This document shows positions 15,625 to 24,166 of a DNA stretch of 36,313 bases, piece after piece. The stretch's first letter is position 1. Every line of letters starts with the position of its first letter. Under the pieces are notes generated by a model. It did not search any database. It was not told where the DNA came from and saw nothing but the letters and a program-made list of their open reading frames with translations. The position numbers were made by a program, and so were the translations under genes. The stretch lies in the NCBI GenBank assembly GCA_946630315.1, contig CAMOYT010000013.1, positions 1 through 36,313 on the forward strand. The letters run 5' to 3'. This stretch comes from an uncultured Bacillota bacterium (GTDB lineage: Bacteria > Bacillota_I > Bacilli_A > RF39 > UBA660).

Positions 15625-17386
15625 ATTTGTTTTTATTATTAGTATTTTGTTGTTCTGGTGTATCAGTAAACATATCATCTAAATCTTGAGCAGTTCTAAA
15701 GCCTTGCAATATTTCGTCTCTTGATTTACCAAAACGTGAGGCATATCTAGAAGTTGGTCTAGTATCACTTTGGCTTCTTGTTGATTCTTCTTGCTTTCTT
15801 CGTTGTTCTTCTAATTCTCTTCTACGTCTTTCATTTTCTTGTTGCATTCTGATTGCTTCTTCTCTTCTTCTTTCCATTTCTGCTTGGAAAGCTTGTCTAT
15901 TTCTTTCTTCTTGTTTTCTTCGTTGTTCTTCTAATTCTCTTCTACGTCTTTCATTTTCTTGTTGCATTCTAATTGCTTCTTGCCTTCTTCTTTCATTTTC
16001 TCTTTGTATTTCTTGTCTTCTTTGATTGTTTACTATTTCTTTATTTATTCTTCTTACAGCACTTACATCAATTGAGAAGTTATTTAAGCTTATATTATTT
16101 TGTGGAGATAATGTTAATATTTCTTGTTTTAACATTTCATTAAATTCATAACCTCTACCTGGTCTTATTACTTCTATTAGTCTTTTTATTGCTTCTTGTA
16201 AATGGTAATTATTAAATGATATAGTCTTTCCATTTCTTACTGTCATTTCTATATTTATTTTTTTAGTATTACGTATTTCATTCCAATTACTTCTTATAGT
16301 ATTTTTAATGGAATCTATTACTTGTTGATTTCTTAAGTCATTTAATGAATATCCTAAATAATTAATAATATAATTATCATCATTATATTTTTTTAAATTT
16401 TCATATCTAGTTTGTAATTCTTGGAGTAAGAAGTATGTACATTTATCTATGAAGAATTCTTTTACTGGTTTTTCTCTTCCATTTTTCTTCATAGTAGTTC
16501 TAGCGTTTTTATCTAACCATTTGAATGTGGTTTCTTTAATAGCCATTTCTAATAAGTCAGCTCTTTTTTCATTAAATGATTGTAATTCACCATTTGGCTT
16601 TCTTTCTGGTTCTGATCCATACCCAATCCAACCATCTATTACTCCTGACATCATAGGTGGCTCTAATGGATGAATAGTATCTTTTTGTTCTTTTTTTATT
16701 TCTCTTAATATTTCTATATATTGTGGTAATAATTCAGTACTAGCATATATTACTACATTATCTTGTCTATCAGCAAATTCAGTAAATTTAAAATAATATG
16801 GTATATGTCTTTGTAGGCATTTTTTTGTTATTTCTGTTACTAATTTATATGTTTCAATACCTTCTGTATCTAAGTATAATCTATGATAAATTGGAAAATA
16901 TGGGTCTTTTTCTGTTGTGACAGCATTTGATGAGATATGATCCCAACTTGATCCTTCTCCAAAAGCAGTAAAACGATATCTATCCATAGCAAAGTCTAAT
17001 GTTTTATCATCATATCTACTATGTAGTATTTTATCTACTCCTTCATATGTTGTTTGATCAGGAACTTTTAATAAATAATTTCTTAATGTTACAAAGCTAT
17101 CATCTAGCTTATTTTTATTTCTTAATTCGATAAATTCTTCTTTTGTCATAGATGTTATTCTATGTTTCCATTCATTAAATATTAGGGAATAAAACTCATC
17201 TCTATCTTTTATCATAAAACGATTGGGATATTTTTTTCGATCTGCTCCATGCTTTACTATACAAGAATAAAAATTACGGAATTTTTTTGTTTCTAAATAG
17301 GCATCAACTATATTATCTATAAACCTAGGATTATCTAGAGGATTTGTTACTTCTTCAAAAAAATGATCTAATGACATATTACTCAC
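15623..17386 (-). CDS. Repeat-bearing protein with weak HopA1-like similarity
   Basis: A 587-residue protein without signal peptide or membrane helix. Residues 130-300 contain HRLYLDTEGIETYKLVTEIT, HIPYYFKFTE, RQDNVVIYAS and GYGSEPERKPNG...SFNEKRADLLEMAI, an order that recalls the HopA1 effector-family domain; this is a pattern impression only. Residues about 450-545 are a charged, basic coiled coil with two near-identical 40-residue units (MQQENERRRRELEEQRRKQ). The C-terminus is Ser/Thr/Asn-rich. It overlaps the 131-residue gene by eight bases and is the last gene of the VTT-RmuC unit. Function unknown; a secreted or effector role is speculative. Confidence 0.7.
   Translation of the reverse strand: MSNMSLDHFFEEVTNPLDNPRFIDNIVDAYLETKKFRNFYSCIVKHGADRKKYPNRFMIKDRDEFYSLIFNEWKHRITSMTKEEFIELRNKNKLDDSFVTLRNYLLKVPDQTTYEGVDKILHSRYDDKTLDFAMDRYRFTAFGEGSSWDHISSNAVTTEKDPYFPIYHRLYLDTEGIETYKLVTEITKKCLQRHIPYYFKFTEFADRQDNVVIYASTELLPQYIEILREIKKEQKDTIHPLEPPMMSGVIDGWIGYGSEPERKPNGELQSFNEKRADLLEMAIKETTFKWLDKNARTTMKKNGREKPVKEFFIDKCTYFLLQELQTRYENLKKYNDDNYIINYLGYSLNDLRNQQVIDSIKNTIRSNWNEIRNTKKINIEMTVRNGKTISFNNYHLQEAIKRLIEVIRPGRGYEFNEMLKQEILTLSPQNNISLNNFSIDVSAVRRINKEIVNNQRRQEIQRENERRRQEAIRMQQENERRRRELEEQRRKQEERNRQAFQAEMERRREEAIRMQQENERRRRELEEQRRKQEESTRSQSDTRPTSRYASRFGKSRDEILQGFRTAQDLDDMFTDTPEQQNTNNKNK
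15787..15996 (-). repeat. Two tandem copies with 120-base period inside the 587-residue gene
   Basis: Positions 15787-15876 recur almost unchanged at 15907-15996, an exact 120-base (40-codon) shift with only a few substitutions. The near identity points to a recent in-frame duplication or gene conversion of a coiled-coil unit. Confidence 0.9.
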
Positions 17387-17774
17387 CTCTTAATAATTTT
17401 TCTTGTAGTCTTGTACTTTCTGCTTTTACTATCTCTTTTATATTTAATAAGTATCTTAAATCTATAAGTTCTTCTGGGAAGTAGTTACCTTCTATTACTT
17501 TATCATTTAGTTCTATTTTGTAATGAGTAGACAATTCTTTATTATTATTATATTTGTTATCTAAATCTTGGATGTTTATTTTGTTTATTTCTTCCCATAA
17601 GTTTTCTGGTAATTCATACTCATTAGTTTCTTCTTCTACTTCTTTTATATCATAGATACTTATATATTTTGTTGTGATAGTTATTTTATCTGTTATTTCT
17701 ACTTTTGTTTCTAATGGTATTCCTAAGTCTTTTTCATCATTGTAATAATAATGTGTATATACTAGTTTATTCAT
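17379..17774 (-). CDS. Unknown 131-residue protein
   Basis: I do not recognise this protein. It is soluble and acidic, with alternating strands in the first 50 residues (VYTHYYYNDEKDLGIP, KVEITDKITITTKYI) and a helical end. A strong AGGAGG site lies nine bases downstream of the rmuC stop, and its own end overlaps the start of the 587-residue gene by eight bases. The tight coupling on both sides suggests the product acts with the 587-residue protein. Confidence 0.75.
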   Translation of the reverse strand: MNKLVYTHYYYNDEKDLGIPLETKVEITDKITITTKYISIYDIKEVEEETNEYELPENLWEEINKINIQDLDNKYNNNKELSTHYKIELNDKVIEGNYFPEELIDLRYLLNIKEIVKAESTRLQEKLLRGE

Positions 17775-17783
17775 AATAGCCTC

Positions 17784-18848
17784 CTATTTATTCTCTAATT
17801 CTTTTATATCTACACTACTTATTGTTTCAAATTTCTTTGATATTTTATCAGTAGTAATTGAGACATTTTCTATATCTTTATTAACTGTTTGGATACTACG
17901 AGATAGTTTATCCCAACGTTCTTTATATCTATTAAATTCTATACCTAGTTTATTTAATTCTTCATGGATTATTGATGTATACTTATCTCTTTCCATATTC
18001 TTTATGATCATTTCTATTACTGTTAGTGTTGAGATTAAAGTAGTTGGACTAGTTATCCATACTTTCTTTTTATATGCATAATTTATTATATCTGGATGAT
18101 AAGCATTTATTTCAGCAAATATTGCTTCTGCAGGTAGGAATAATATGGCTTGATCTGATGTTTCACCTGGTATTATATATTTACTACTTATTGCATCTAT
18201 GTGCTTTTTCATATCCATTTTAAATTGTTTTTCATAATTATCTCTTAGTTCAGTAGGTGTTTTTTTATCTGTCATCATTTGATAGTTTTCTAATGGAAAT
18301 TTTGAATCTATACATATTGTTCCAAGAGGAGCTGGAGCAAAGACTACTGAGTCTGCTATTGTCTCATTAGATAAGGTATATTGTAGTCTAAATACTTTAT
18401 CATTCTTTTCTCCAAAGACACTTGTTAATATATGTTTTAAGTTTACTTCTCCAAAGATACCTCTTGTTTTTTTATCAGTTAAAATACTTTGAAGAGATAC
18501 TATATCAGTACTTAGTGTTTCTATTTTCTTTTGTGCTTCATCTATTTTAGATAATCTTTCTAAGACATTAATAAATGTTTTATTTGTTTTTTCAAAGTTT
18601 TGATCTAGTCTTTCATTTACTTTATCATTTATTAACATTAGTCTTTTTTCTACTTGTTCGTTTAATTTATTAAAGTCTTCTGATAAGTCTTTATTTAAAT
18701 CATTTTTAAATTCTCCTATTTCTTTATTTATACTTAGTTCTAGTTTACCTAGTCTTTCTGTTATATTTGCTTCATTTATATTTTTAAAGATGGAGATTAT
18801 ACCAATTATAATATTAATTACAAGTAGAATTATTATTACATATTCCAT
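17784..18848 (-). CDS. rmuC: RmuC-family DNA recombination protein
   Basis: A 354-residue RmuC: an N-terminal membrane helix (about 3-20), a long coiled coil (25-125), and the conserved nuclease-like domain with TRGIFGEVNLKHIL, then CIDSKFPLENYQ carrying the family's acidic/lysine core, and SDQAILFLPAEAIFAEI. RmuC proteins limit inversions at short inverted repeats and some act in anti-phage nuclease roles; biochemistry is not fully settled. It follows the VTT membrane gene by nine bases with an AGGAGG site, in one operon. Confidence 0.93.
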   Translation of the reverse strand: MEYVIIILLVINIIIGIISIFKNINEANITERLGKLELSINKEIGEFKNDLNKDLSEDFNKLNEQVEKRLMLINDKVNERLDQNFEKTNKTFINVLERLSKIDEAQKKIETLSTDIVSLQSILTDKKTRGIFGEVNLKHILTSVFGEKNDKVFRLQYTLSNETIADSVVFAPAPLGTICIDSKFPLENYQMMTDKKTPTELRDNYEKQFKMDMKKHIDAISSKYIIPGETSDQAILFLPAEAIFAEINAYHPDIINYAYKKKVWITSPTTLISTLTVIEMIIKNMERDKYTSIIHEELNKLGIEFNRYKERWDKLSRSIQTVNKDIENVSITTDKISKKFETISSVDIKELENK

Positions 18849-18857
18849 ATATTCCTC

Positions 18858-19436
18858 CTATTCTATATGCATCTTTTTAGATACTATTTTAGATATTATA
18901 TAAGCTATTAATAAGGCAATTACTATAAATATTATAGCTTTTATATCTGTCATACTTTCGATAAAACTTTTTCCTATTATTCCCCAAAAAGATATAGTAG
19001 ATATTTTACCTATTAATAGACTAGCGATAAATTTTTTCTTTGGTAGGTTTGATACTCCAGCAATTATATTTATTAAGAAGGCTGGTGTAAATGGAAGAGC
19101 TATTAATAGAACTAAACCACTTAATGATATTTCATTAAATCTTTTAGATCCTTTTTTTACTCTTTCTTTATTTTTTTCTCCTAAGTGTTTATATATTACT
19201 TTATTGGATAATGATTTAAAAAGCATATATGATAGGATACAACCTATTATTGTTGCGATCCAAGATAGAGTTATTCCTAAAAATAGGCCAAAAGCATTAC
19301 AATTAAGCGCAACAAAAACACCTAATGGTAGTGGTGGTATAAATGATTCTAATACTATTATTAAGAATCCTACTAGTGGTCCACCATTTGTGATTAGGTT
19401 GGTTATCTGATCAATTATTGCGGATAAGTTTTCCAT
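18858..19436 (-). CDS. VTT/DedA-type (SNARE-associated) membrane protein
   Basis: A 192-residue integral membrane protein. ESFIPPLPLGVFVALN near residue 30 and the FTPAFLINIIAGVSN loop near residue 115 are marks of the VTT (TVP38/DedA) family, with about five membrane segments. Family members move phospholipid carriers such as undecaprenyl phosphate or phosphatidylethanolamine across the membrane. Start supported by AAGGTGG. First gene of the operon with rmuC and two unknown genes, with a likely promoter at 19455-19483. Confidence 0.88.
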   Translation of the reverse strand: MENLSAIIDQITNLITNGGPLVGFLIIVLESFIPPLPLGVFVALNCNAFGLFLGITLSWIATIIGCILSYMLFKSLSNKVIYKHLGEKNKERVKKGSKRFNEISLSGLVLLIALPFTPAFLINIIAGVSNLPKKKFIASLLIGKISTISFWGIIGKSFIESMTDIKAIIFIVIALLIAYIISKIVSKKMHIE

Positions 19437-19454
19437 CCTACCACCTTCTCTTTT

Positions 19455-19483
19455 ATTATATTACATTTTTTAAATACTTGATA
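19455..19483 (-). promoter_or_regulatory. Likely promoter of the VTT-rmuC operon
   Basis: Minus-strand TATAAT (19455-19460) with a 17-base spacer to a weak TATCAA -35 (19478-19483), just after the terminator of the preceding gene. Confidence 0.45.
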
Positions 19484-19497
19484 GGTTTTGACAATAT

Positions 19498-19521
19498 AAA
19501 AAAAGAACCTTTACAGGTTCT
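19498..19521 (-). terminator. Terminator after the 405-residue surface protein gene
   Basis: Minus-strand stem AGAACCT/AGGTTCT with a GTAA tetraloop and a T run of seven, overlapping the stop codon at 19520. Confidence 0.9.
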
Positions 19522-20737
19522 ATTTAATCTTATATGGACTTTTTTCTGTTCCTTTACCAGATTTATATAATACATTTTTATTTAATACTACTACAGCTCT
19601 TGCGATAGCATATGTAGATGTATTTTCTGATTTGATTGCTCCATTTGTTTTTACTTGGAATGCTTCAAAGTTACTTGCTTTATTAGCTGTTGCTAACCAG
19701 AATTCATATCCTGTTACTAAGTAGTTATAGTTAGAACATGAATTAGATGTTGAATTCTTACAGTTAGGATCAATTGAAGCTGCCATATAATCTGATAATG
19801 TAAGTAATCCTACTTGTTGATTTCTTGTAGTTTCTTTACATTCTATACTATTATTATTTCCTTCTTCTGTTGTTGTTCTTTTTCCAGTACATAGATTGAA
19901 TGAAACAATTTTTGTTTTATCTTTTTTACTTAATATTCCTTCTCTATTATCTCTGTCTGGATCTGTATATACTTGTTGTAGGTATTCTTTTATACGACTT
20001 GAACCATAGTTATTAATTCCTGCTGCATATGAGGCATCTTCATTATATCTATCATCCCAATCAGTAGTCATTCCTACTTCATCTTGGGCTACTAAATAGA
20101 TATTATTATTTCTATCTATTTTGAAGATTCTCCATAATCTTTCATCCATTTCTAGATAATTGTTTACTTCTTCTCCACGGAAGATATATGCTCCATTTAG
20201 GCTATATAGTCCATATCCTGAACTTGTTAGGTTGTCTGAACTTGTAACTACACTTGCTAACTCTGTTGTTACATAATCTTCTCCACATGTTAAATATGGT
20301 GTATATAGAAAGCTAGATGATGTTTTTTCTACTCTTACTACTCCGTTACAATTATTCTCTTCTCCAGCATATTCAGTAAATGGTTTCATATATTCAGCAT
20401 TTATTAAGTTAGCTGCTTCTATTTCTACTATTCCACCTTCTGCTTGTGGTAATTGGTCTTTATTATCTTTGAAGTAAGCAACTGCTGCATTTTTTAAAAT
20501 ATCTTCTAAGTCATCATATGTATAATTTGGTTTCATAAAGATTGATGCTAGTAAAAGGACAATAGCTATAAATACTACTACTCCAATAACAATAAACATA
20601 AAACGCATCATTGTTTTTTTAGCATCTAATTTATCACGATCATTACTTGATGAAGATGATGAGTAACTTTCTTCTTCATCATAGTCATCTTCTGTTTTAA
20701 TTTCATTAGTCTTTCCGACATTATCTATGTTTGCCAT
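19520..20737 (-). CDS. Membrane-anchored surface protein with pseudopilin-like segment
   Basis: A 405-residue protein with a short acidic, serine-rich cytoplasmic start (SYSSSSSSN), one membrane helix (about 45-68) and a large outside domain. Just after the helix, YDDLEDILKNAAVAYFKDN followed by GGIVEIEAANLINAEYMKPF recalls the N-terminal spine and first strands of pseudopilins. The rest, with LWRIFKIDRNNNIYLVAQDE and WLATANK...AIARAVVVLNK, resembles DUF6273-like cell-surface domains. Cysteines are spaced for disulfides. It has its own promoter and terminator, directly downstream of the VirD4-type gene. It may be a surface or pilus-tip partner of the secretion cluster; that is inference. Confidence 0.7.
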   Translation of the reverse strand: MANIDNVGKTNEIKTEDDYDEEESYSSSSSSNDRDKLDAKKTMMRFMFIVIGVVVFIAIVLLLASIFMKPNYTYDDLEDILKNAAVAYFKDNKDQLPQAEGGIVEIEAANLINAEYMKPFTEYAGEENNCNGVVRVEKTSSSFLYTPYLTCGEDYVTTELASVVTSSDNLTSSGYGLYSLNGAYIFRGEEVNNYLEMDERLWRIFKIDRNNNIYLVAQDEVGMTTDWDDRYNEDASYAAGINNYGSSRIKEYLQQVYTDPDRDNREGILSKKDKTKIVSFNLCTGKRTTTEEGNNNSIECKETTRNQQVGLLTLSDYMAASIDPNCKNSTSNSCSNYNYLVTGYEFWLATANKASNFEAFQVKTNGAIKSENTSTYAIARAVVVLNKNVLYKSGKGTEKSPYKIK

Positions 20738-20769
20738 AATTTTGTCTCCTTTTTAATATTCCTACTTAA

Positions 20770-20797
20770 ATTATAATAAAAAATTCTTAATAAGTAA
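20770..20797 (-). promoter_or_regulatory. Likely promoter of the 405-residue gene
   Basis: Minus-strand TATAAT (20770-20775), 16-base spacer, TTACTT (20792-20797), immediately beyond the virD4 terminator. Confidence 0.5.
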
Positions 20798-20803
20798 AGA
20801 AAG

Positions 20804-20833
20804 AAAAAGTCTTATATTTCTATAAGACTTTTT
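20804..20833 (-). terminator. Terminator of the secretion cluster, after the VirD4-type gene
   Basis: A perfect 13-bp stem AAAAAGTCTTATA/TATAAGACTTTTT with a GAAA tetraloop (minus strand) and T tract, six bases past the stop codon. Confidence 0.95.
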
Positions 20834-20838
20834 AATAA

Positions 20839-23295
20839 TTAATTGTCGAAGAAATCATCAAAGAAATCATCGTCATCATCAATATCTTTATTTAGATCTA
20901 AATCAATTTTTGGTAATTGTTGTTTTTCAACAACTGGTGTTTGATCTAGTCTAGGTATACGATTTTCAAGTGATGATATTTGATTAGTTAATTTCTCTTC
21001 TGGAGTTGATTCTAGTACATTATTTATACTATTAACTGGAGTTGAAGAAACAATTTTTGGTTCTTTTTCTTCTTCTTCAAGTTTCTTAGCTTTTTCTTCA
21101 GCTTCTTTCTTTCTTTCTTCAGCTTCTAATTCAGCAATCTTAGCATCAATTTTCTTAACTAATTCATCAACATCAAAGCCTAAGTCATCATCCTCTTCTT
21201 CTTTCTTAGGTTCAGGAATTGTCTTTTTATCATCTTCTACAAATAATGGTTTAGATAATTCTTCTTCTATATTTGGAAGAGGTGGCTTAATAGTAGGTTT
21301 TGGCTTTCTATCTAATTCTTCATTACGACTGTTTAAAATATCTTCAAAACTTGGTTTAGCACTAGTACTTCCAAAGATATCAGCATCTAATTCTTTACTT
21401 TCTTCTCTTCTAGTTAAGAAATCTGGAATTCTTGGTTCTGGACGCTCAGCAGTTGGTCTAGTTGGTCTTTCCATTGCTACTGGCATTTTCTCTGGTTTAA
21501 TTCTTCCAAGTTCTGCTCCACCGCTAACACTACTTGGTAAGCCACTTGGTGCTTCTCCACGATCAGCAGCGTTCATCATTTCTAATAGTTTCTTTTTCTT
21601 TTGATTTTTTACAAATTCTTTAATATCAAATGTATGAACTGGTTGTTTTGGACGTCTTGGATATTTAGCTTTTGGATATTTACGTCCCCAATCTAATTGG
21701 AAATTTGGAGTAAGTTTTGTCTTAAATGGTTGCTTACGCATACGTAAGATTATTACTTCAAATTGTTTCATTCTTTGTAAGTCAGATACTGTTACTAATG
21801 GAGTTGAAGCTGTTTTATCATCTTTTTTAGATTTAACTTCACCACACATCTTAGATATTTCTTCTAAGGCTTTTAATTCTGTAGTAATTAAGTAAACAAT
21901 ATTACCACAGTTACCACGAATTGTTTCAGCATCTTCTTTTCCATAAACTGAGTCTAATTGAGCAAAGTTTTGGATAATCATTGTAAATCTTATTCTTCTT
22001 GAACGTGCTGCTGTAATCATTGTTGTTACATCTTTTAGTGGTGGCATGTTGGCAAACTCATCTAGTAAGAAATTTGTTCTAACTGGTAGTTTTCCACCAT
22101 GTCTTTGCGCAACACTAATTAATGTTTCATATATTTGTTTTAGTAAGATTGTTACTAATGAGTGATAAGTCTTCTTTTCATCTTGGATAACGATAAATAC
22201 TGCAGTTGGTCTTTCTCCGATACTTTCTAAATCGATATCAGAGTGAGATAACATTTCTGATAAGTTATCACGAGATGCGAATAATTTTACCTTTTGTTTA
22301 AATACTGATAAGATTGATGCTTTTGTTTCATTTGGTGCCATGATAGTACTTGATGCATTGATTGATGCTGCACTAGCTGGGTCCTTTCCGGCAAAATATT
22401 CTTTAATATAAGTTGAACCACCAAACTTTTCTTCACCAACTGTTGTTGCTAAAGAGATTGAGTTGATGTTTATTTCATCTTCTTTGGCATCTTCAAATAA
22501 ACCTAAAGCTACTCCTGAGAAGTAGTCAGCTGATGTTTTTTCCCAGAATGGGTCAGCATTTTTATTTGAATCATCATAAAGAATATTTAAAGCTAAGTCA
22601 TCTAATAACTCGATAGCTTTATCTTGATTACCAGATTTATATATTTTATATGGTAATGACATTGGATTCCAGGCATTACCGTTTTGTGGATCACGGAAGT
22701 TTAATAGTAATATTTGGTAACCTCTTGCTCTTAACATATTGGCTGTTTCTTCGTATATTTCACCTTTTGGATCGGTAATAATCATTGACTCTTTAGCTTT
22801 ACATAAGCTATGTACTTGTGGAAAGATTACTGCTTGAGTTTTACCTGAACCAGTTGCTCCAATAACTAATGAGTGGAATTCACTATCATCTACCCACATT
22901 TTTTCTTTATTTAGAATTAATGGAATACCTGCTTTTTTACTATTAGGTTGTCTGATTGCTACTTCTTCTAGTTCTTCTTGTATTTCTTTATCTTTAGCCC
23001 AACGTGAATAACCTTTATCTTTTTTATCAGTAGTAATACCAAAACCTTTTTCTCTTTCAAAGAATAGTGATGATACACTAATGAATAATCCACCTAGTGC
23101 TAGTAAGTATAATACTATAGTTGAAGCTAAATACTTTGGTAAGAAAGCTGGAAATGGGTTTAATCCATATAGATGGCCTTCTTGAGCAAAGGTAGATAAA
23201 TTAACTACACCAATAGCAACTATATATAATAAGAAGATTGCAAACATGATAAACATTAGTAAATCTTCTGGATCGGCACGAAATTTAAACTTCAT
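20839..23295 (-). CDS. VirD4/TraG-type coupling ATPase
   Basis: An 818-residue T4SS coupling protein, which selects substrates and feeds them to the channel. Two membrane helices (about 12-32 and 58-78) are followed by the hexameric ATPase domain with Walker A GATGSGKT (146-153) and Walker B FLLDEFAN (409-416), plus TDPKGEIYEET and RGNCGNIVYL. From about residue 560 to 818 there is a long low-complexity tail: Pro/Arg-rich, then an EKAE coiled coil, then a very acidic end (DDDDDFFDDFF). Such tails can dock substrates. It is the last gene of the cluster and has a likely internal promoter. No relaxase is nearby. Confidence 0.93.
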   Translation of the reverse strand: MKFKFRADPEDLLMFIMFAIFLLYIVAIGVVNLSTFAQEGHLYGLNPFPAFLPKYLASTIVLYLLALGGLFISVSSLFFEREKGFGITTDKKDKGYSRWAKDKEIQEELEEVAIRQPNSKKAGIPLILNKEKMWVDDSEFHSLVIGATGSGKTQAVIFPQVHSLCKAKESMIITDPKGEIYEETANMLRARGYQILLLNFRDPQNGNAWNPMSLPYKIYKSGNQDKAIELLDDLALNILYDDSNKNADPFWEKTSADYFSGVALGLFEDAKEDEININSISLATTVGEEKFGGSTYIKEYFAGKDPASAASINASSTIMAPNETKASILSVFKQKVKLFASRDNLSEMLSHSDIDLESIGERPTAVFIVIQDEKKTYHSLVTILLKQIYETLISVAQRHGGKLPVRTNFLLDEFANMPPLKDVTTMITAARSRRIRFTMIIQNFAQLDSVYGKEDAETIRGNCGNIVYLITTELKALEEISKMCGEVKSKKDDKTASTPLVTVSDLQRMKQFEVIILRMRKQPFKTKLTPNFQLDWGRKYPKAKYPRRPKQPVHTFDIKEFVKNQKKKKLLEMMNAADRGEAPSGLPSSVSGGAELGRIKPEKMPVAMERPTRPTAERPEPRIPDFLTRREESKELDADIFGSTSAKPSFEDILNSRNEELDRKPKPTIKPPLPNIEEELSKPLFVEDDKKTIPEPKKEEEDDDLGFDVDELVKKIDAKIAELEAEERKKEAEEKAKKLEEEEKEPKIVSSTPVNSINNVLESTPEEKLTNQISSLENRIPRLDQTPVVEKQQLPKIDLDLNKDIDDDDDFFDDFFDN

Positions 23296-23320
23296 TACTA
23301 CTACTCCCTTTCTCTTTTAT

Positions 23321-23348
23321 ATTATATCATTTTTTTCTTTAAAGTCAT
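23321..23348 (-). promoter_or_regulatory. Possible internal promoter before the VirD4-type gene
   Basis: Minus-strand TATAAT (23321-23326), 16-base spacer, ATGACT (23343-23348), in the 56-base gap upstream of the coupling-protein gene. Confidence 0.45.
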
Positions 23349-23351
23349 TAT

Positions 23352-24158
23352 TTATTGATTAGAAATTACTATTTTATAACTAGCTGTATTAGTACTTTCT
23401 TCTACTTGTCTTTGGAATAACATATCTAGTTGTTCTTCGATACTATATCTTCCACAACTAACTATTATTTCATAGTCTTTATCATTGTTTACATCTAGTA
23501 TATGATGAATAAATGGTTTACAACTATTAGTTCCAGTATTATCATCTACTGCTTCATATAAATAGAATATATTTTCTTCATCTTTTATTACAACAAATGA
23601 GAAGACACTATCTGGATAATAGTCTGTTGCGAAAGCATTACTTAAACAATATATTGTTTCTTCTTCTTGATCATTATCTAAATCTGCATTTATTTTTGTT
23701 GATACTGTTAGTTTAGATGATGTTGATAAGTTATGGTCTTTTAAGACAAAGTCTATTACACTTTGATCAGAATCAGTATTTGCTTGTTCTTCTTTAAAGT
23801 CTAATACATCTATGTTGTGATTACTATTAAATGCTAGTATTTTTCCACCATTTGTTACTACTGCTTCTTTATTATCTGTAAAGAAGTACCATTTATCATC
23901 TTTCCATGCTAGAAAGTTTCCTAATTTATTATTATCCTCATAAACTGTGAATTTCTTCCAATTTATTTCGTTTAATGTCTTATAACTTGTAAATGATGTC
24001 CAACGACGTGATGAATAATTCCAGACTGTTTGATCTCCTACTAGGAAAGTTGTTGAATATCTTTCTTGATTTAGATTATCTTTGGCAAAGAGAAAATACA
24101 TTAAAGCTAGAAATACGACTAAAATAATTATTAAAGTAATATAAACATTCTTTCTCAT
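23352..24158 (-). CDS. Membrane-anchored extracellular protein of the secretion cluster
   Basis: A 268-residue protein with one N-terminal membrane helix (about 6-25) and an outside domain; I do not recognise its family. The N-terminal half is rich in Trp/Tyr strands (VWNYSSRRW, AWKDDKWYFF). The C-terminal half has two Asp/Asn loops, DLDNDQEEETIY and DVNNDKDYEIIV, that look like calcium-binding FG-GAP/EF-type loops in a beta-propeller-like context. It starts eight bases after the wall-hydrolase gene, between it and virD4. T4SS clusters need a VirB8-like bitopic protein and none is otherwise visible. This could fill that place, though an NTF2-like fold is not evident. Confidence 0.65.
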   Translation of the reverse strand: MRKNVYITLIIILVVFLALMYFLFAKDNLNQERYSTTFLVGDQTVWNYSSRRWTSFTSYKTLNEINWKKFTVYEDNNKLGNFLAWKDDKWYFFTDNKEAVVTNGGKILAFNSNHNIDVLDFKEEQANTDSDQSVIDFVLKDHNLSTSSKLTVSTKINADLDNDQEEETIYCLSNAFATDYYPDSVFSFVVIKDEENIFYLYEAVDDNTGTNSCKPFIHHILDVNNDKDYEIIVSCGRYSIEEQLDMLFQRQVEESTNTASYKIVISNQ

Positions 24159-24166
24159 ATTTTCTC

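Noticed and set aside
15787-15996. CRISPR-like repeat
   Set aside because: Only two long copies, in frame within a coding sequence, with a 40-codon period; no spacer-repeat structure or cas genes.
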